The position numbers and the translations under genes are program-made. Under the pieces are notes generated by a model that was given only the letters and a program-made list of their open reading frames with translations, did not search any database and was not told where the DNA came from. Below, piece by piece: positions 38,894 to 50,800 of a stretch of 64,000 bases of DNA (positions are counted from its first letter, which is position 1; every line of letters begins with the position of its first letter). Location: positions 27,141,452 through 27,205,451 of the forward strand of contig OZ026603.1 in the NCBI GenBank assembly GCA_964020085.1. The letters are read 5' to 3'. The DNA comes from Micromussa lordhowensis. Taxonomy: Eukaryota > Cnidaria > Anthozoa > Scleractinia > Lobophylliidae.

Positions 38894-41398
38894 CTTTTGC
38901 TGATGAACCTATTAGAAATCAAATCAGATCAAACGCAATTCTCCCACACTGTGCAGTTTGTACCCTGCGCAGGATGTAAAAATGAGCCGAGGGAGAAAAC
39001 TAAAACGTGGCGACCGTGTCACATCACCTAGTGGAATACGCTTGATGACACATGGACTGATTTCATAGTTCATTATTCCTACATTATCGTAAATCATGTC
39101 TTAACAATCAAAATGTCCGAGAGATCGTGAAACGTGTTCGCTGTATACGGAGATATTGTCGCTTGCGAATGTCTCTAGTGATTTGTTTAAAAACCTCAGA
39201 GTTGCCACTTTCACTCTATATAAAATACCCGAATCTTTTGCACGCAAGATTACTCAATGACATTATCAGGAAATACACGCAAATTCTGATGACATTAATC
39301 TTTCTACAACTCTGAACAAATTGTACTTATTTCCCTATATGTTCCCAAAAAAGCAAAGAGGTTTATTCCACAAGCAGCGCTAGTAAGGTCGAACTAGCGG
39401 CCTAGAAGCAGAAAAGTTTACTCGACGGGTTCCAAGAAAGTGGTCCTCTGGCTCGAGTGTCGCAACTACTTCAGAATTCGCCGCCTATTTTACATTATTA
39501 TTAATTTTATACTTAATCTGTAAACTAAATATCACCCTTTCTTTACACAAACAGTCGTTTGAATACGATGCCTTTGATATTTTACCGGCTAAAGGAGATG
39601 TCGTACAGGACAGCGGCACATCTGATAGCTTCCGTTATTGCAGCTCTGTACTTCAAATTGCAAGGGACACTGAAGTACTTTTGTAAACACTCTGTTGTTG
39701 AAATAAGCAAAATGGAAGAAGAAATAACATCAGTAAAAACATATTTTGCAGTTTTGCTCCGGGGAGGTGTGTCAAGATTGAAAACCATTTCTTACGAGAC
39801 TTTAATATTTGTAGGCTTTTTATCCGCTACGAGGTCGATGAATCTACGGCTCGATCCCCACAACATTTTCTCGTTCTGCAAAAGGCCATGGCATTTATTG
39901 TGTGATAGAGACCTTGGCAACTCATGAATAGAGGAGAACTAACACAGAAGCTTCATTGCAAAACACGTCGCCAAAAAAACCAGTTTATTTATGCCTCATA
40001 GAAATATAGATGTCTCTGTAGCCTGTAAGGAAACGTTGTAGTCGGGTAGTACATTTCATGTAAATCCACCCAAAGATTTTTAAATCCTTAGGATTTAGTG
40101 TTTTCCAAAATGACTTTCCTAGTTCCCTAGTTTCGTTGAGCTAAGGGCCCGGGCATAATTTGTGTTTAGATTTAACCAGTTTACACAGAGAAAACAAAAT
40201 ATGATCAAAATTTTATAAAAAAGGCTTTTTTACAGCAGAGGGCTTAAACCGCCAGAATTCCAAGTTGTCATCTTTATTTTTGCACAGAAAGGAATTCTCC
40301 AAACACTGGTAAAACCCGAACAGTCAGACAGTTTAACCCATGAAATTATTGATTTTGTTTACCGTTTCCTTTAGCTTTCATTGCTAATCGTTCGAAACTC
40401 GTAGCACTGTGTGGGTGAAGTTTAAATTTTGTTAGTTTTATTGGGAAGCCTGACCATTATGTGTTTTGTCAAACCAGCTCTCTGTCGAATATTTTTTGGA
40501 CTAGCACTTATAATTAAAGTAGGTGACCATAGCAGAGAAGTTGTTTACATCTTAATATATGTGAAAGTGTATGTATGTATCTATATTATATGTAAAAGCT
40601 ATCCTTAGCAGTTAGTATATGAATAAAGCCATATGCGTTCGGTTCTTCGTGTGTCTCTCAATTACTGCTTTTTGCATTTAGTGTCGTTGTTTTGCAGTGG
40701 AAGGCTGTACGAAACTGTATCAAAATGTATAACGCACGTGCAGCGCCAGTGTGAAACTGATAACACCTTTTGTTTAGCGACGTTCTTGCTGTAGTCGCCG
40801 TTGTGGTTTGGTTTACATCGCAAACATAAACTACACAGGTGTCACAAACATTAGCACCGTCGTTTGAGAGAGCGGGAAAAAACACTACAAGACGAAAGTC
40901 AGTACATTCGAATTACTTCCTTAATTACAAAAGAGCCGTAAAAACCTGACTATAACATACAGTGTTCTTACTGCACAATATGTCCTCTATCATTTTCCTA
41001 TGGTTCATCTTTAGGACTATTTTGGGAATATCCCTTCTTTATGGCGCCGACGTTTTGCAGTTCCGCCCCACAGTTTTATGGCAGCCTTACATGTCTCTTG
41101 TCTTCAGGTTTTCATCGAAAAGTGTAGATGAAAGAACACGCTCGTTTATCAACCCGGTTAGCCTTCACCACGTCAGTTCAAAGGGGGCCATTTTGCTGAA
41201 TAAGACCCTCCCACACACTAAGTGGTATTTCTGAATACTGGGATGCAACTAAACTTTAGCTTTCCTGCCTTATCTACGTGAAATCCGGCTCGCTTTCAAC
41301 CACAAACCACAAAATTCGAAAATCTAAAAGGCTTCCTGAAAGTACGTGCTTGTAGCAGATGTATTGGTAAATTGTGTTCAAAATGGAGCCCCAAATCT

Positions 41399-41798
41399 TT
41401 TACAATAAAAGTTGAAAGATATTTTAACAATGATATGTGGCCTTTTCGGTTTAGAAAAATATGAATATTGCACGTAGAATTAAAGAATATTGATTAGAAG
41501 ATGATGAGAAGAGATCCAAATGAAAACTTGGGAAGAATTTCGTTTTAATGTTTCGCATATAAACAACTAAGTCAGACATTTCTGAATACTTCTCAGTTAA
41601 AAGTGCCTGAGACAGAATTACAAAGAAATTGTAAAAATATACACAACTTCGAGTGCAATATAACAATAACAATAAATAATCTAACTCTATGTTTGTTTGA
41701 TTCAAAAACTAAGGGTTTCCCATTAATATAACTAACTTGTTTAAACAATCAACAAAAGATTTTCAGGGCTCTTAAATATCATCTACAGCTGAGCTCTT
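41399..41798 (+). repeat. Direct repeat A, copy 2
   Basis: Second copy of the 38.5-kb block, lying about 730 bp beyond the stop codon of HAND copy b on its 3' side. Several small indels separate the copies. It may be a local duplication or two insertions of a non-palindromic element. Confidence 0.7.
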
Positions 41799-42530
41799 GG
41801 TATAAGACTGACAATGATACATTAATTTTGCTGTGTAGTTGCAGCGGCTATTTACAAAGTACATATATAAGTTGTTTTTTAAAAATGTGGTTTAATCGTT
41901 GGTTGTGTAGCTCAAAACGAACTCAGCGTGTTTTAAAGAGCGAACTAAGAGTAATATAACAATAGAGACCACAAGATAATTGAGTATTGTAGAATGCCTT
42001 TTAAGATTAGCATTGAGTTATCTTCATCAAGTGGTCTTTGAAATTTTGATGATTTTGAGTTGACTCACTCGGGCTTTTCCAGCGATCACGGGCTAATTTA
42101 ACAGCGTTCTGTGTATCACACATCGATCACCTCCAGAAAAACTAACAACTTCGCTCACCGATCGTTTAAATCTACATCGAGACCGTCAATTGCGCGCCGT
42201 AGGAGAAGAGAATTCCCATCACACTTATAGTTTTTACACCTACGTATTGTGTCCACGCATAAGTCTAAACATATGTGGAATATAGGAATTCAAGAGCTAC
42301 CAAATAACTTGTAATTGTGAAACGATGAATTTGCGGCAAAGCGACAACAGACAGTGTTCTAATCTAGCGTCCCATAGTCAACAGGCTAAGCTCGTAAAAA
42401 TTTCTGATGTGCCACTGCCATCATGTTGCACGCACTCGTCTGTCGCGATTTCGTAAGATCGCACGTAGTAATCGTGGTGCGGAAAAGCGCAATCTGTAGA
42501 TGGAGAATCGAGATTTAGTGTGGGTGGACT

Positions 42531-43103
42531 TCAGTTCCTTAGTTCCATTGCCCAAACATATTGTGGCCATCCTGTCCGGCCTCGCTTCCTCTGGGACGAG
42601 TCGTTTGGACCTGCAGGCTATCGAATGAGAAACGTGCAACACTAAAGATCAAGAACACATTGCAAGTGGGGCTGGTATATTCTTTCGTGGCAGCGTTGGG
42701 CAAATGCTTCTAAACTTATCCGTTTATATATAATACTTACAATGCTCTCTCTCTTCCTCTTCTCTCGTCCCTCATTCTGGAAAGCCAAATCTGCCACAAA
42801 GTTGCGATGTGTACGACCAGGTTTACCATCGTTGCTCTCCTCGAGAATTTCCATTAAGAACTTGATGTAGCTGATGGCGAGCCTCAATGTTTTGATTTTA
42901 GACAACTTCGTATCAGGCGGAACGTTGGGGATATGGTCACGAAGCTCAGCAAACGCGGAGTTCATGGTCAGGGTTCGCTTTCTCTCTTTACGATTTGCAG
43001 ACCCGCGAGGTACCTCGGCAGAGTTGCTTGATTCAGGAACAGTTGAAGTCGGTTGATCGCATGGCTCGACTTTGGGTTTCTCTTCTTTCTTCGGCTGCTC
43101 CAT
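42531..43103 (-). CDS. Hand: HAND-family bHLH transcription factor, copy b (two exons)
   Basis: Exon 1 is 42741-43103 and exon 2 is 42531-42617, joined across a 123-nt phase-0 intron (ATT|GTAAGT donor, CGATAG acceptor), giving 149 residues. The start chosen is the Met of MEQPKKEEK, with a Kozak-like context like that of copy a; the frame is open 31 codons further upstream. The bHLH domain lies at about residues 37-90: [50 protein letters not shown]. Exon 2 carries the HAND C-terminal signature [14 protein letters not shown], with Tyr for His and Met for Leu relative to copy a. Intron position and phase match copy a, supporting duplication. The expected role is a nuclear E-box-binding developmental regulator. 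Confidence 0.92.
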
Positions 43104-44874
43104 TTCAAGGTTACTGAAAATCTCGCAGTTCCACAGCGAAAGGGAAGGACTTGAGTGAGTGAAAGCGTGGCAGCTTAATTGTAAGACCACTTTCACTGCA
43201 CTGTAGACGAGTTAGCAGTGAAAATCGCGCGCAGCTGTGAAACGAGACCCAACTGTGACATAAACTGGCTGACGGAAGTTTATCAACGCTTAGCTAACAC
43301 TTATCATCCAATTACAGGGCTCTAAAAACGTGGAATTAATGATAAGATTGATCTGTTTGACAAAACGTGATTACGAATCGTACTTGTTAAGTTTTGATGC
43401 AAGCAGAAAATTGTGGGTGAAACATTTTGTCCTTTGTTATGATTCCGCATAAATGAAAAAGTAAATGGTTCTCGTACTTAACTTTCCTGGACTTTTCAAG
43501 TGCTATGATTTCTTTCCAAACAAACACATGAACATTAATTGATGTGTTTACATACTTGTCCGTAAATTTCTCGGAACGCCCCACAATCAACGTCAAAGAA
43601 TCCGTCACTACACAAATTTCAACGAGCGGTCTATAATGCACAAATACTATTACACAGCGACGAAAATTATCTTCATTTGATATAAGTAATTTTTTAACGA
43701 CAGTCGGAGAACGCTCCTTAGGGTCAGGTGTGGCGTTCGTCAAATCACACCTCCATTTTAATGTCATTAATGACCTATAATTATTTTGCTTTGTTTTCTC
43801 GCGAGTCACCGAGGCACAAAGATGTTACGCGACTGACGGAGTGTCGTTTTTCAATGTAAATATTACACTACTGCAGTACTTAGTTTCTTCAAAACAACCG
43901 CTTGAGAATTCAAAAGGATTAATAAGCCGACACCTCTGACCTAAAACGCATTTGTTTGCGCAATTCGTATAGACGTCGAATCCTGATTGACGTGAGTTTG
44001 ACACAAGTCAATCATGACACATATAATTCCGGAAACGGTTCCAGTAGGTTATGATTTCCGGTTAGAGGATAAGCGCCAAGTTATTTATAAGTCAATTACT
44101 GAATATGGCGCGGATCCAGGATTCGAGGTTGAACACATCCTAAGAGGACCAAGATACAGAGATAAAGTAGGCAGGCGGATATCAAACAAAACTTCACTTG
44201 AAAACTTGCCTTGATAAAATACCAAAATGTAGGAGAAAAAGTTCAACATTTTGAGAAGTTGTGGTTGAACTTTTACGGTACTCCGAAAGCCAATTTTTTT
44301 TAACTAAACTGTATGATTTGATCAATTTTTCTTGATCATCTCTATGCCTTTCGCGCAGTATGTATAGATCAACGTTACTTTGGTGATAAAAGATTAAGAG
44401 ATCAGGGGTTTGTCATGGTTGTGAAGTCAACTTGACCCGGCTTCACTAGACTCGCGGACCCGGGCGTTGGAAGGGCCTCGGCACCATACAATGAAAAAAA
44501 AATTATAAAGAAACACCAGCTCTGAGATTTTTACCACTTTGTTTTTCTAAGGGCTTCGTTTATCACAGGAATTGTTTATCCCCGATTGCGGTTACCAGCT
44601 TGCCCGGCAGACGGCGAAAAATAAAAGAATATCAAGTCTTCTTTAAACGGACGCCCGATGGAATATAATAAATCACCGTGCAGCTGGATTACGTGTAACC
44701 CTACTCTGTTTTAACGTTGATTATAGGCGACCTCTGGGCTGCTTGTAACAAGAAAGACTCTTTACATTTCGCCTGGCGTGAAGAGACTGAACACCACTCC
44801 GCCTTTTCCCGCCGTCTTAGCGACCAAGCCTTCTGAATTTCGCATGCGACGCCTGGTAGATATCTGCTATCAGC
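43104..44874. other. Intergenic region between HAND b and the Maf-like gene
   Basis: The two genes diverge, so this 1.8 kb should contain both promoters. CAGCTG is at 43232-43237, 129-134 bases 5' of the HAND b start. Open frames at 43387-43809 (minus) and 44014-44214 (plus) show no family motif. No TATA box could be assigned with confidence. Confidence 0.4.
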
Positions 44875-47800
44875 ATGCTCGAGCCGCTGCTAGAAGTTTT
44901 ATCATCGCAAAGAATAATTTTAGCGAGTTCTTCGCCTAGAAGATGTGAAATCCTCCGAAAAATTGTAAGAATATTACAATTTATGTATGTTTGATGCATA
45001 TTTTAGTAGTAATTTGTTCGTTGTTGATATTCTTGTAAAATCGTGTTTAAGAACTCGTATACTTATTCAATGAAGGGCTTGAAATTTGACATAATACCAT
45101 CAAGATTTGAGGAAACACTCGATAAAAGCGCCTTTAAACATCCACATGAGTATGTTTTGGAAAATTCTAAGCAAAAAGCTCTGGAGGTGGCTGGAAGAAT
45201 CGATAAGGTAAGTGTAAGTTGTACATGTATGTATTTAACAAATAAAGAAGCCTCGACTGTGCTCTGTTCTGTTGTAAAGCACGCAGGAAGCGGTAGAGCA
45301 CGAAAGAAGTGTAGGGGAAAACACGAGACGTAGTCGAGTGTTTTTCCCTACTTCTTGAGTGCTCTACCGCTTCCTAAGTGCTTTACAACAGAACAGAGCA
45401 CAGTCGAGGCTTCTTTAATTGTTTTATGATAAAGAATCCAACACATTCTCCACGCATTCGGCTGAATTTTCAAGTCAAACTTTATTTTTTCCAAACGGGG
45501 AAAAGTGGCGTCAGCCGTTCTCTATTCTCTGATAAAGCACGCTAAAATAAGCCAATCACAGTCCTTGTTAGAACTGTTCAAAAACTTTGATTGGCTACCG
45601 AGACGACAGCTGTCAATCACAAACTGAACTTCTGCTAAGCTTTCAGTATCGAGTTGGTATCCAGGAGAAGTACGATGCCTTTAAGTTCGTTTTTTAGTTT
45701 AATCCTCAAGGTTCCTACTACAAAGTAATCTGGCCGCATTGTGGCTCATAAAAACGTGCATCGTTTCAAATGGAAATTAAGAAACAAGGAGCTTAAAACT
45801 AGCGAATGCTGAGTTGTATTTGAAAGGAGCTGCCAAGGAGCGCAGTACAGTTGTTTACGGCTTGCAGCCGCTTGCAGCAAGATTGCACGAACTGGGGTTA
45901 AAGTTGGAAAGACTAGACTGCTTCCACTGGTTCTACTCCGAGTAAAGGAGAATATCAGAGCCACTGATCACTCGTCGAGTGAGTGATGATACGAAATTGT
46001 TGAGGTTCACTTTGCCGAGATGACCGGAGATCGCCAGTTGGCAAACGAGCGTTACTACACTGCATGTAAGTGTTGTTTGAACATTTTTACAAAAATAAAG
46101 CTTCTCATCGTAAACAGACAGCTCAGTTGGTGTTTTCTGTTGTTATTGTACTTCTTAAGTTTAATTTCTGCCTTCGTAATGTCTTTAATCGAAGCATTCG
46201 CTAGGTTGAGAATGAGAAGTTGTTTATTTCGTTGCGTGTTTTGTCGGAATCTAGCAAAACTTGTTATTTTATTACAGTTTTAGCACTTCTGTTGTTAACA
46301 ATGGTCTAAATGCAGCTATATTTACTGCAGACAAAAGGCTCGTTCCCACTGCATTTGTCTGAGCCACAAGGCATGTTTAATTCGGGTCAAATTTGTCAAA
46401 ATTCCGAAGCAAAAATTTGAAGAAGCCAGCTTACCGTCATCAACCCGTGCTCTGTTCTCTGATAAAGCACGCTGTTTCAACCAATCAGAGCGCGCGTTAA
46501 ATGGAAACTTTATTATAAATAAAAATAATATCAATTTTAATTGAATAGCTATCTGTGTCATAATAAAGACTGCAGACTGAGGTTAAATTACAGACTGTGC
46601 ACTTTTTAAGTGTATATGATGTTACCATTCCCATTATTGACAGCTAACCATAAACAGGCTAACCTGAGTGATGGTTCAGGCTACATTTAGCACTTAATAA
46701 TGGAAATAACATTATGTACAGTACACCTCAGAACTAAGTGAGCAATGCACCCCCAACACGTTAAAATGGCCTGCACGTTTTTGTCAACGCATTAGGGACA
46801 CACGTTTTTTCCAACGCGGTAGCCTTTGTTATTCATAACCAATATTCCTTTGGTGATGCATTGTTATGGCGAAAAAAGCACAACTTCAGCTCAAACAAAT
46901 GTGTGATTTTTTAAATCCACGTAAAGCAAAATTCAAATCAAGCCACAGTGAATTAACAAGGGCAGTTGAAAATTTGACCGTTCGCAGTACAGTCTTGTAC
47001 TGCTACCACTGAAACAAGGCACCTAATGTTGACAAGATGACAAACAAATTTGAACACTTTCACATCAAACCATTACAGTTAGCCTGAAACTTTGAACTTG
47101 CTCCTCCGAATTTGACAGCTAGTGTCGTGATATGTATATTATTTCAGATTGTGCGCTTCTTTCATGCCTTCCGTTGAGTGTCTTGAGTATAACTGTAACT
47201 CGCTTTGATACTAAACAGTTTGAAAGGTATTACATGGCGCAAGTTTTAATTGTCGATTGTTTGTTCAACTTTTTTATTAATCTGCATACAGCAAAGAACA
47301 TGTACTGGTAGGAATTCTGCAAATCGTGACAAAATAAACAACAGATTGAAAGCTAGACGATTTCAGTTAATGCGGCGCCTGATACGTGACTCAACTGGAG
47401 AAAAGTAGTAAGTTTAGCGAGGAGGAAAAACACCTGCACATATGCCTTCTAAGGCAAACCACCAAAGGATTAAAGTAGTTAAAGCTTATTAAATGGTGAT
47501 CAGTTCCATTCAAGTCAAGCTATAAAAGCAGCCCTGCATTAAATGAAAATTATGACAGCCTGTGCAGTGTTGACACAGTATCTCTCACAGATGTGAAGGC
47601 TGATAATTTTACAGGAGATGTTTGATACCTTGATATTTTCTTTTTTCACCATTATTGTATAGCACAAGGAGTCAAACAAAACAATTTTGTTCCATTAGTT
47701 ATTTTCTAGATTATCTGCGACACACGCTATGATAAGAGATAGCACAAACCAAGCTTTGAATTTGAGCGACAAAAGCGACAAAATATATAAACCAGACTGG

Positions 47801-50800
47801 GAACTATCCATTTTCGAGTAATCAGATGACACAAAGTCAATATTGAAAAACATTTATTACACCTCCAGGGTTACATGTAAACATAGTAACTAATTGATGT
47901 CAATTTTATAATAAGTATTTCTGGCATCGAATAGAATGATATAAACACCAATGAGCAAACTAATTGTCAATGGAAAATTTGCTTCTTCAAGTTAAGGAAA
48001 ACGTGGGCAAACAAAATGAATTAATGCAATGATGCGCCAGCTAGCGTCGGCAAAAAAATGTTTCATTCAGCCGCACCTTTAAAAAGCGCTTTTTTCTTAT
48101 AATATTGTTTTATTTGAAAGCACACAACATCTTTTTGTGAATGAGTGACTTAAAGCAATATGTGTAAATCAAAACAAACATCCTGTCAAGTTTTTGAACA
48201 ACCATGCCCGTGAGTCGAGATTTTTATAGTATGCTGAGGCTAACAGAATTTGTCCACTATAAAACCAAAACATTATTTCGCTTGGCATTACAAAACAAAT
48301 ATCAAGTACTCTCAACTGTTCAAATGTAATTTGTGTGGTCTTTAGTCCATGAAAGTTGACTACGACAACCGTTGAAACATCAAGTTGGTATTTAGTTTTG
48401 TAACTAGTGTGTCTCCAATTAATGCTAGATCCTTCAAACACTGAAATATAGTTATTACTTTCGCTTTTTTGAGTTGAAAATATTCCCTGAAGCCTTCCTT
48501 ATTTAATTAATTAATTCAGTATAAGCTACTTGTAGCAACTAATTGGTTTGTTGGCTACAAGTACAGAGGTATCATGATTATCAGCTGCATATTTTTGTTA
48601 TTGGTCATACATCATATGACTTTCATACCATTAGTCTTAAGCAATAGTGTAGTGCTAGTTGACTACCAGTTCTCATATGGTCATTGATAGTCTAGATTTA
48701 TGTTTATCTAATATTAACAGGTTATCAATATCCACTTTAAGCCTTTTGAGGCTTACTTTGTAAAAAGTAGTATGTAAAAGAATAAATCTTAACATACCGT
48801 AATCTATGAAGGATGCAACCCAGCTTATCAAATAGCTATTTTAAAAAGAAGGATATCTTAGAAAACAACAAATCCTGCAATAGTTGAGTTTTTTCCTATA
48901 GTGTGGGGAACTGGTCCAAAGCAATTATAGTTTATGTCTCATTACCATATCATGTAAGAAGAAAGATCAGTCATGACATTCAAAATTCTTTTTTTGTAGG
49001 GCCACAAAGCCAACTTGATAATAGGAGCTGATACTGTGGTTGTAAGTAGAACTAACCTGTATGTTCTAGTAAATGTATGAATTAAAATACTTTACTCTTG
49101 ATATAATTAATTGACTGTGAACCTTAATTTTGGACTATTGGCTCTGAGGCACATTCTTCTCCGTCCTGTTGATGCTGAGTTCCTACAACAACTTGCTTCC
49201 ATTTTAGATGTGTCTGGGCGGACACTGATAATGACCAAGACTAGGAAGTCATGTCACAAATCATTTATTAACCAAGCTTGCTCAGAATTTGCTGTAAGAA
49301 TATCAGCCCTACAGATGTAAATGTTTCTGCACAGATACCACTGCACTTGACCCAGACTATCCAGACCCCTTCAAGCAAATAGGGGCAGCTTCTCTTTACA
49401 CTGCACCCTCGGTAAATAACTTACAGTAAGGACACTCCAACCTTGAACACTTGAATTTTTTTTATTTGTACATTTCGTTTTGGTGACTATAAAATGAAGG
49501 CTCTTCAAATAATGTACATGTACATGTACATGACTCATATTTTTACGAAGTAAGAGTGCTAAATACTTTTGTTAAAATGAAGAACCTTCATTCTTTTGTC
49601 ACTAAAAAAATAATTGCGTCCTCACTGTAAAATAATTTATTTGCATTTATTGAGACTCAAGGTTTTAATATTACAAAATCGTGTTCTACTCAGCTGAAAA
49701 GTCTGAAAATATCTTAATGATTTTTAGATTTGTCTTAACTTTGCCAAAACTAAACCTTTTCTAAGAACCATACCACACCCTTAATATGAAAGTGATGACA
49801 AAAATGACTTGTCCTTTGTCAGGTCTTGAACAAAGAAATTCTGGAAAAACCCAAAGACAAAGATCATGCATTTTCTATGTTGAAAAGGTGACTTATTGAT
49901 CACTGATTGCATTGCTTTTTAAATATTATTTTGATATTTGAATGTTTTTTACAGTATACATGAGATAATGAACTAAGCGCTGCTAATTGACTTAATTAAA
50001 AGTTCTGTAACTTTTTTGTAGTTTGAGTGGCAGGGATCATGCCGTGTTCAGTGGCGTTACTCTTTTACAAAGTCATGGTACAAAAGGTGTGTTTATTACA
50101 CAAGTACATGTAGGAAATTGTGCAGTTCCAGAAAATATCCATACAAGTTCAGGCAATTTTTATTAAAAATCTTACACAAGGTGATCATTACCAAGAAGGA
50201 ACTCAAGAAATTTAATATTGCAACTATGTTCTACAACAGATTCTATATTCCATACATTTCTAGAGTGTGATCCCTCTATTGCAATATACTCAAATATCAT
50301 AAAGTGGTTCAACGATATACACAAATTAAATGTGAATCTTTCTGCTGAGCAGATTTTATTTAATTTGACTGATGAAATAGCTTCGTTATCTTCCATCCAA
50401 AAGCGCAGACTGGATCTCCTCCTGCTACTCGTGAAACACTATGTCTATTTGTGCAAGGTTTTTTCTAAAAACCCCAGTTTTTTTAACTTCAAACGAAACT
50501 CCAAATGCAATGGAAAATTGAGCATTGCTCACTGACTTGATTTTGCTAGCTCCCCTTCCCCTTTATGTAGCAAGAATTGTAAATAATAATGCAATAGTGC
50601 AAATATACGTACTGTCGATGATGTGAGAATTGTAAGTAGCATAATTAACCCTATTGTATTGTGAGTCGTGTAAGTAGTGTAAATATCAGTATTGTAAGTG
50701 GCGTGAATAATTGTATTACATTGTAAGCAATATAAGTGTCAGTATTGTAAGGAGCATGAGTTATCGTATTGTATTGTAAGTAGTGTAAGTGTTAGTATTG

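Larger units (their letters stand above)
26989..42530. other. 15.5-kb gene-poor spacer between the two HAND genes
   Basis: No supported exon. Recognised contents are MITE copies at 29105-29178 (partial), 30001-30403, 31757-31998 and 35195-35425; a partial relative at about 32690-32770; a GTCGTATTTTCAACTC-type repeat at 33138-33235; and a direct-repeat pair at 38501-38893 and 41399-41798. A 122-codon frame at 39559-39927 has no recognisable domain and no paired splice signals. The remainder is AT-rich and could contain regulatory DNA for either HAND gene. Confidence 0.5.

Noticed and set aside
39559..39927. 122-codon ORF in the HAND spacer
   Set aside because: No recognisable domain, no supporting splice sites, and codon use not clearly different from the surroundings.
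42418..42642. Minus-strand ORF of 73 codons over the second exon of HAND b
   Set aside because: It is a shifted frame of the exon; the correct frame gives the HAND C-terminal signature.
43104..43196. Longer N terminus for HAND b starting [10 protein letters not shown]
   Set aside because: The downstream Met has a context and following sequence resembling copy a, and the extension is hydrophobic and unlike HAND N termini. It is more likely 5' UTR, though not excluded.
43387..43809. 140-codon minus-strand ORF upstream of HAND b
   Set aside because: No motif, no homologous feature near HAND a, and it lies in the presumed promoter region.
46020..46065. Possible alternative first exon ([13 protein letters not shown]) in Maf intron 2
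   Set aside because: Splicing to exon 3 runs into a stop codon within a few residues.
49334..49411. Exon-like open stretch with CAG acceptor and GTAAAT donor in Maf intron 3
   Set aside because: Its phase does not fit between exons 3 and 4, and the Maf fold has no residues to place there; ADTVV joins directly to the EILEKP exon.
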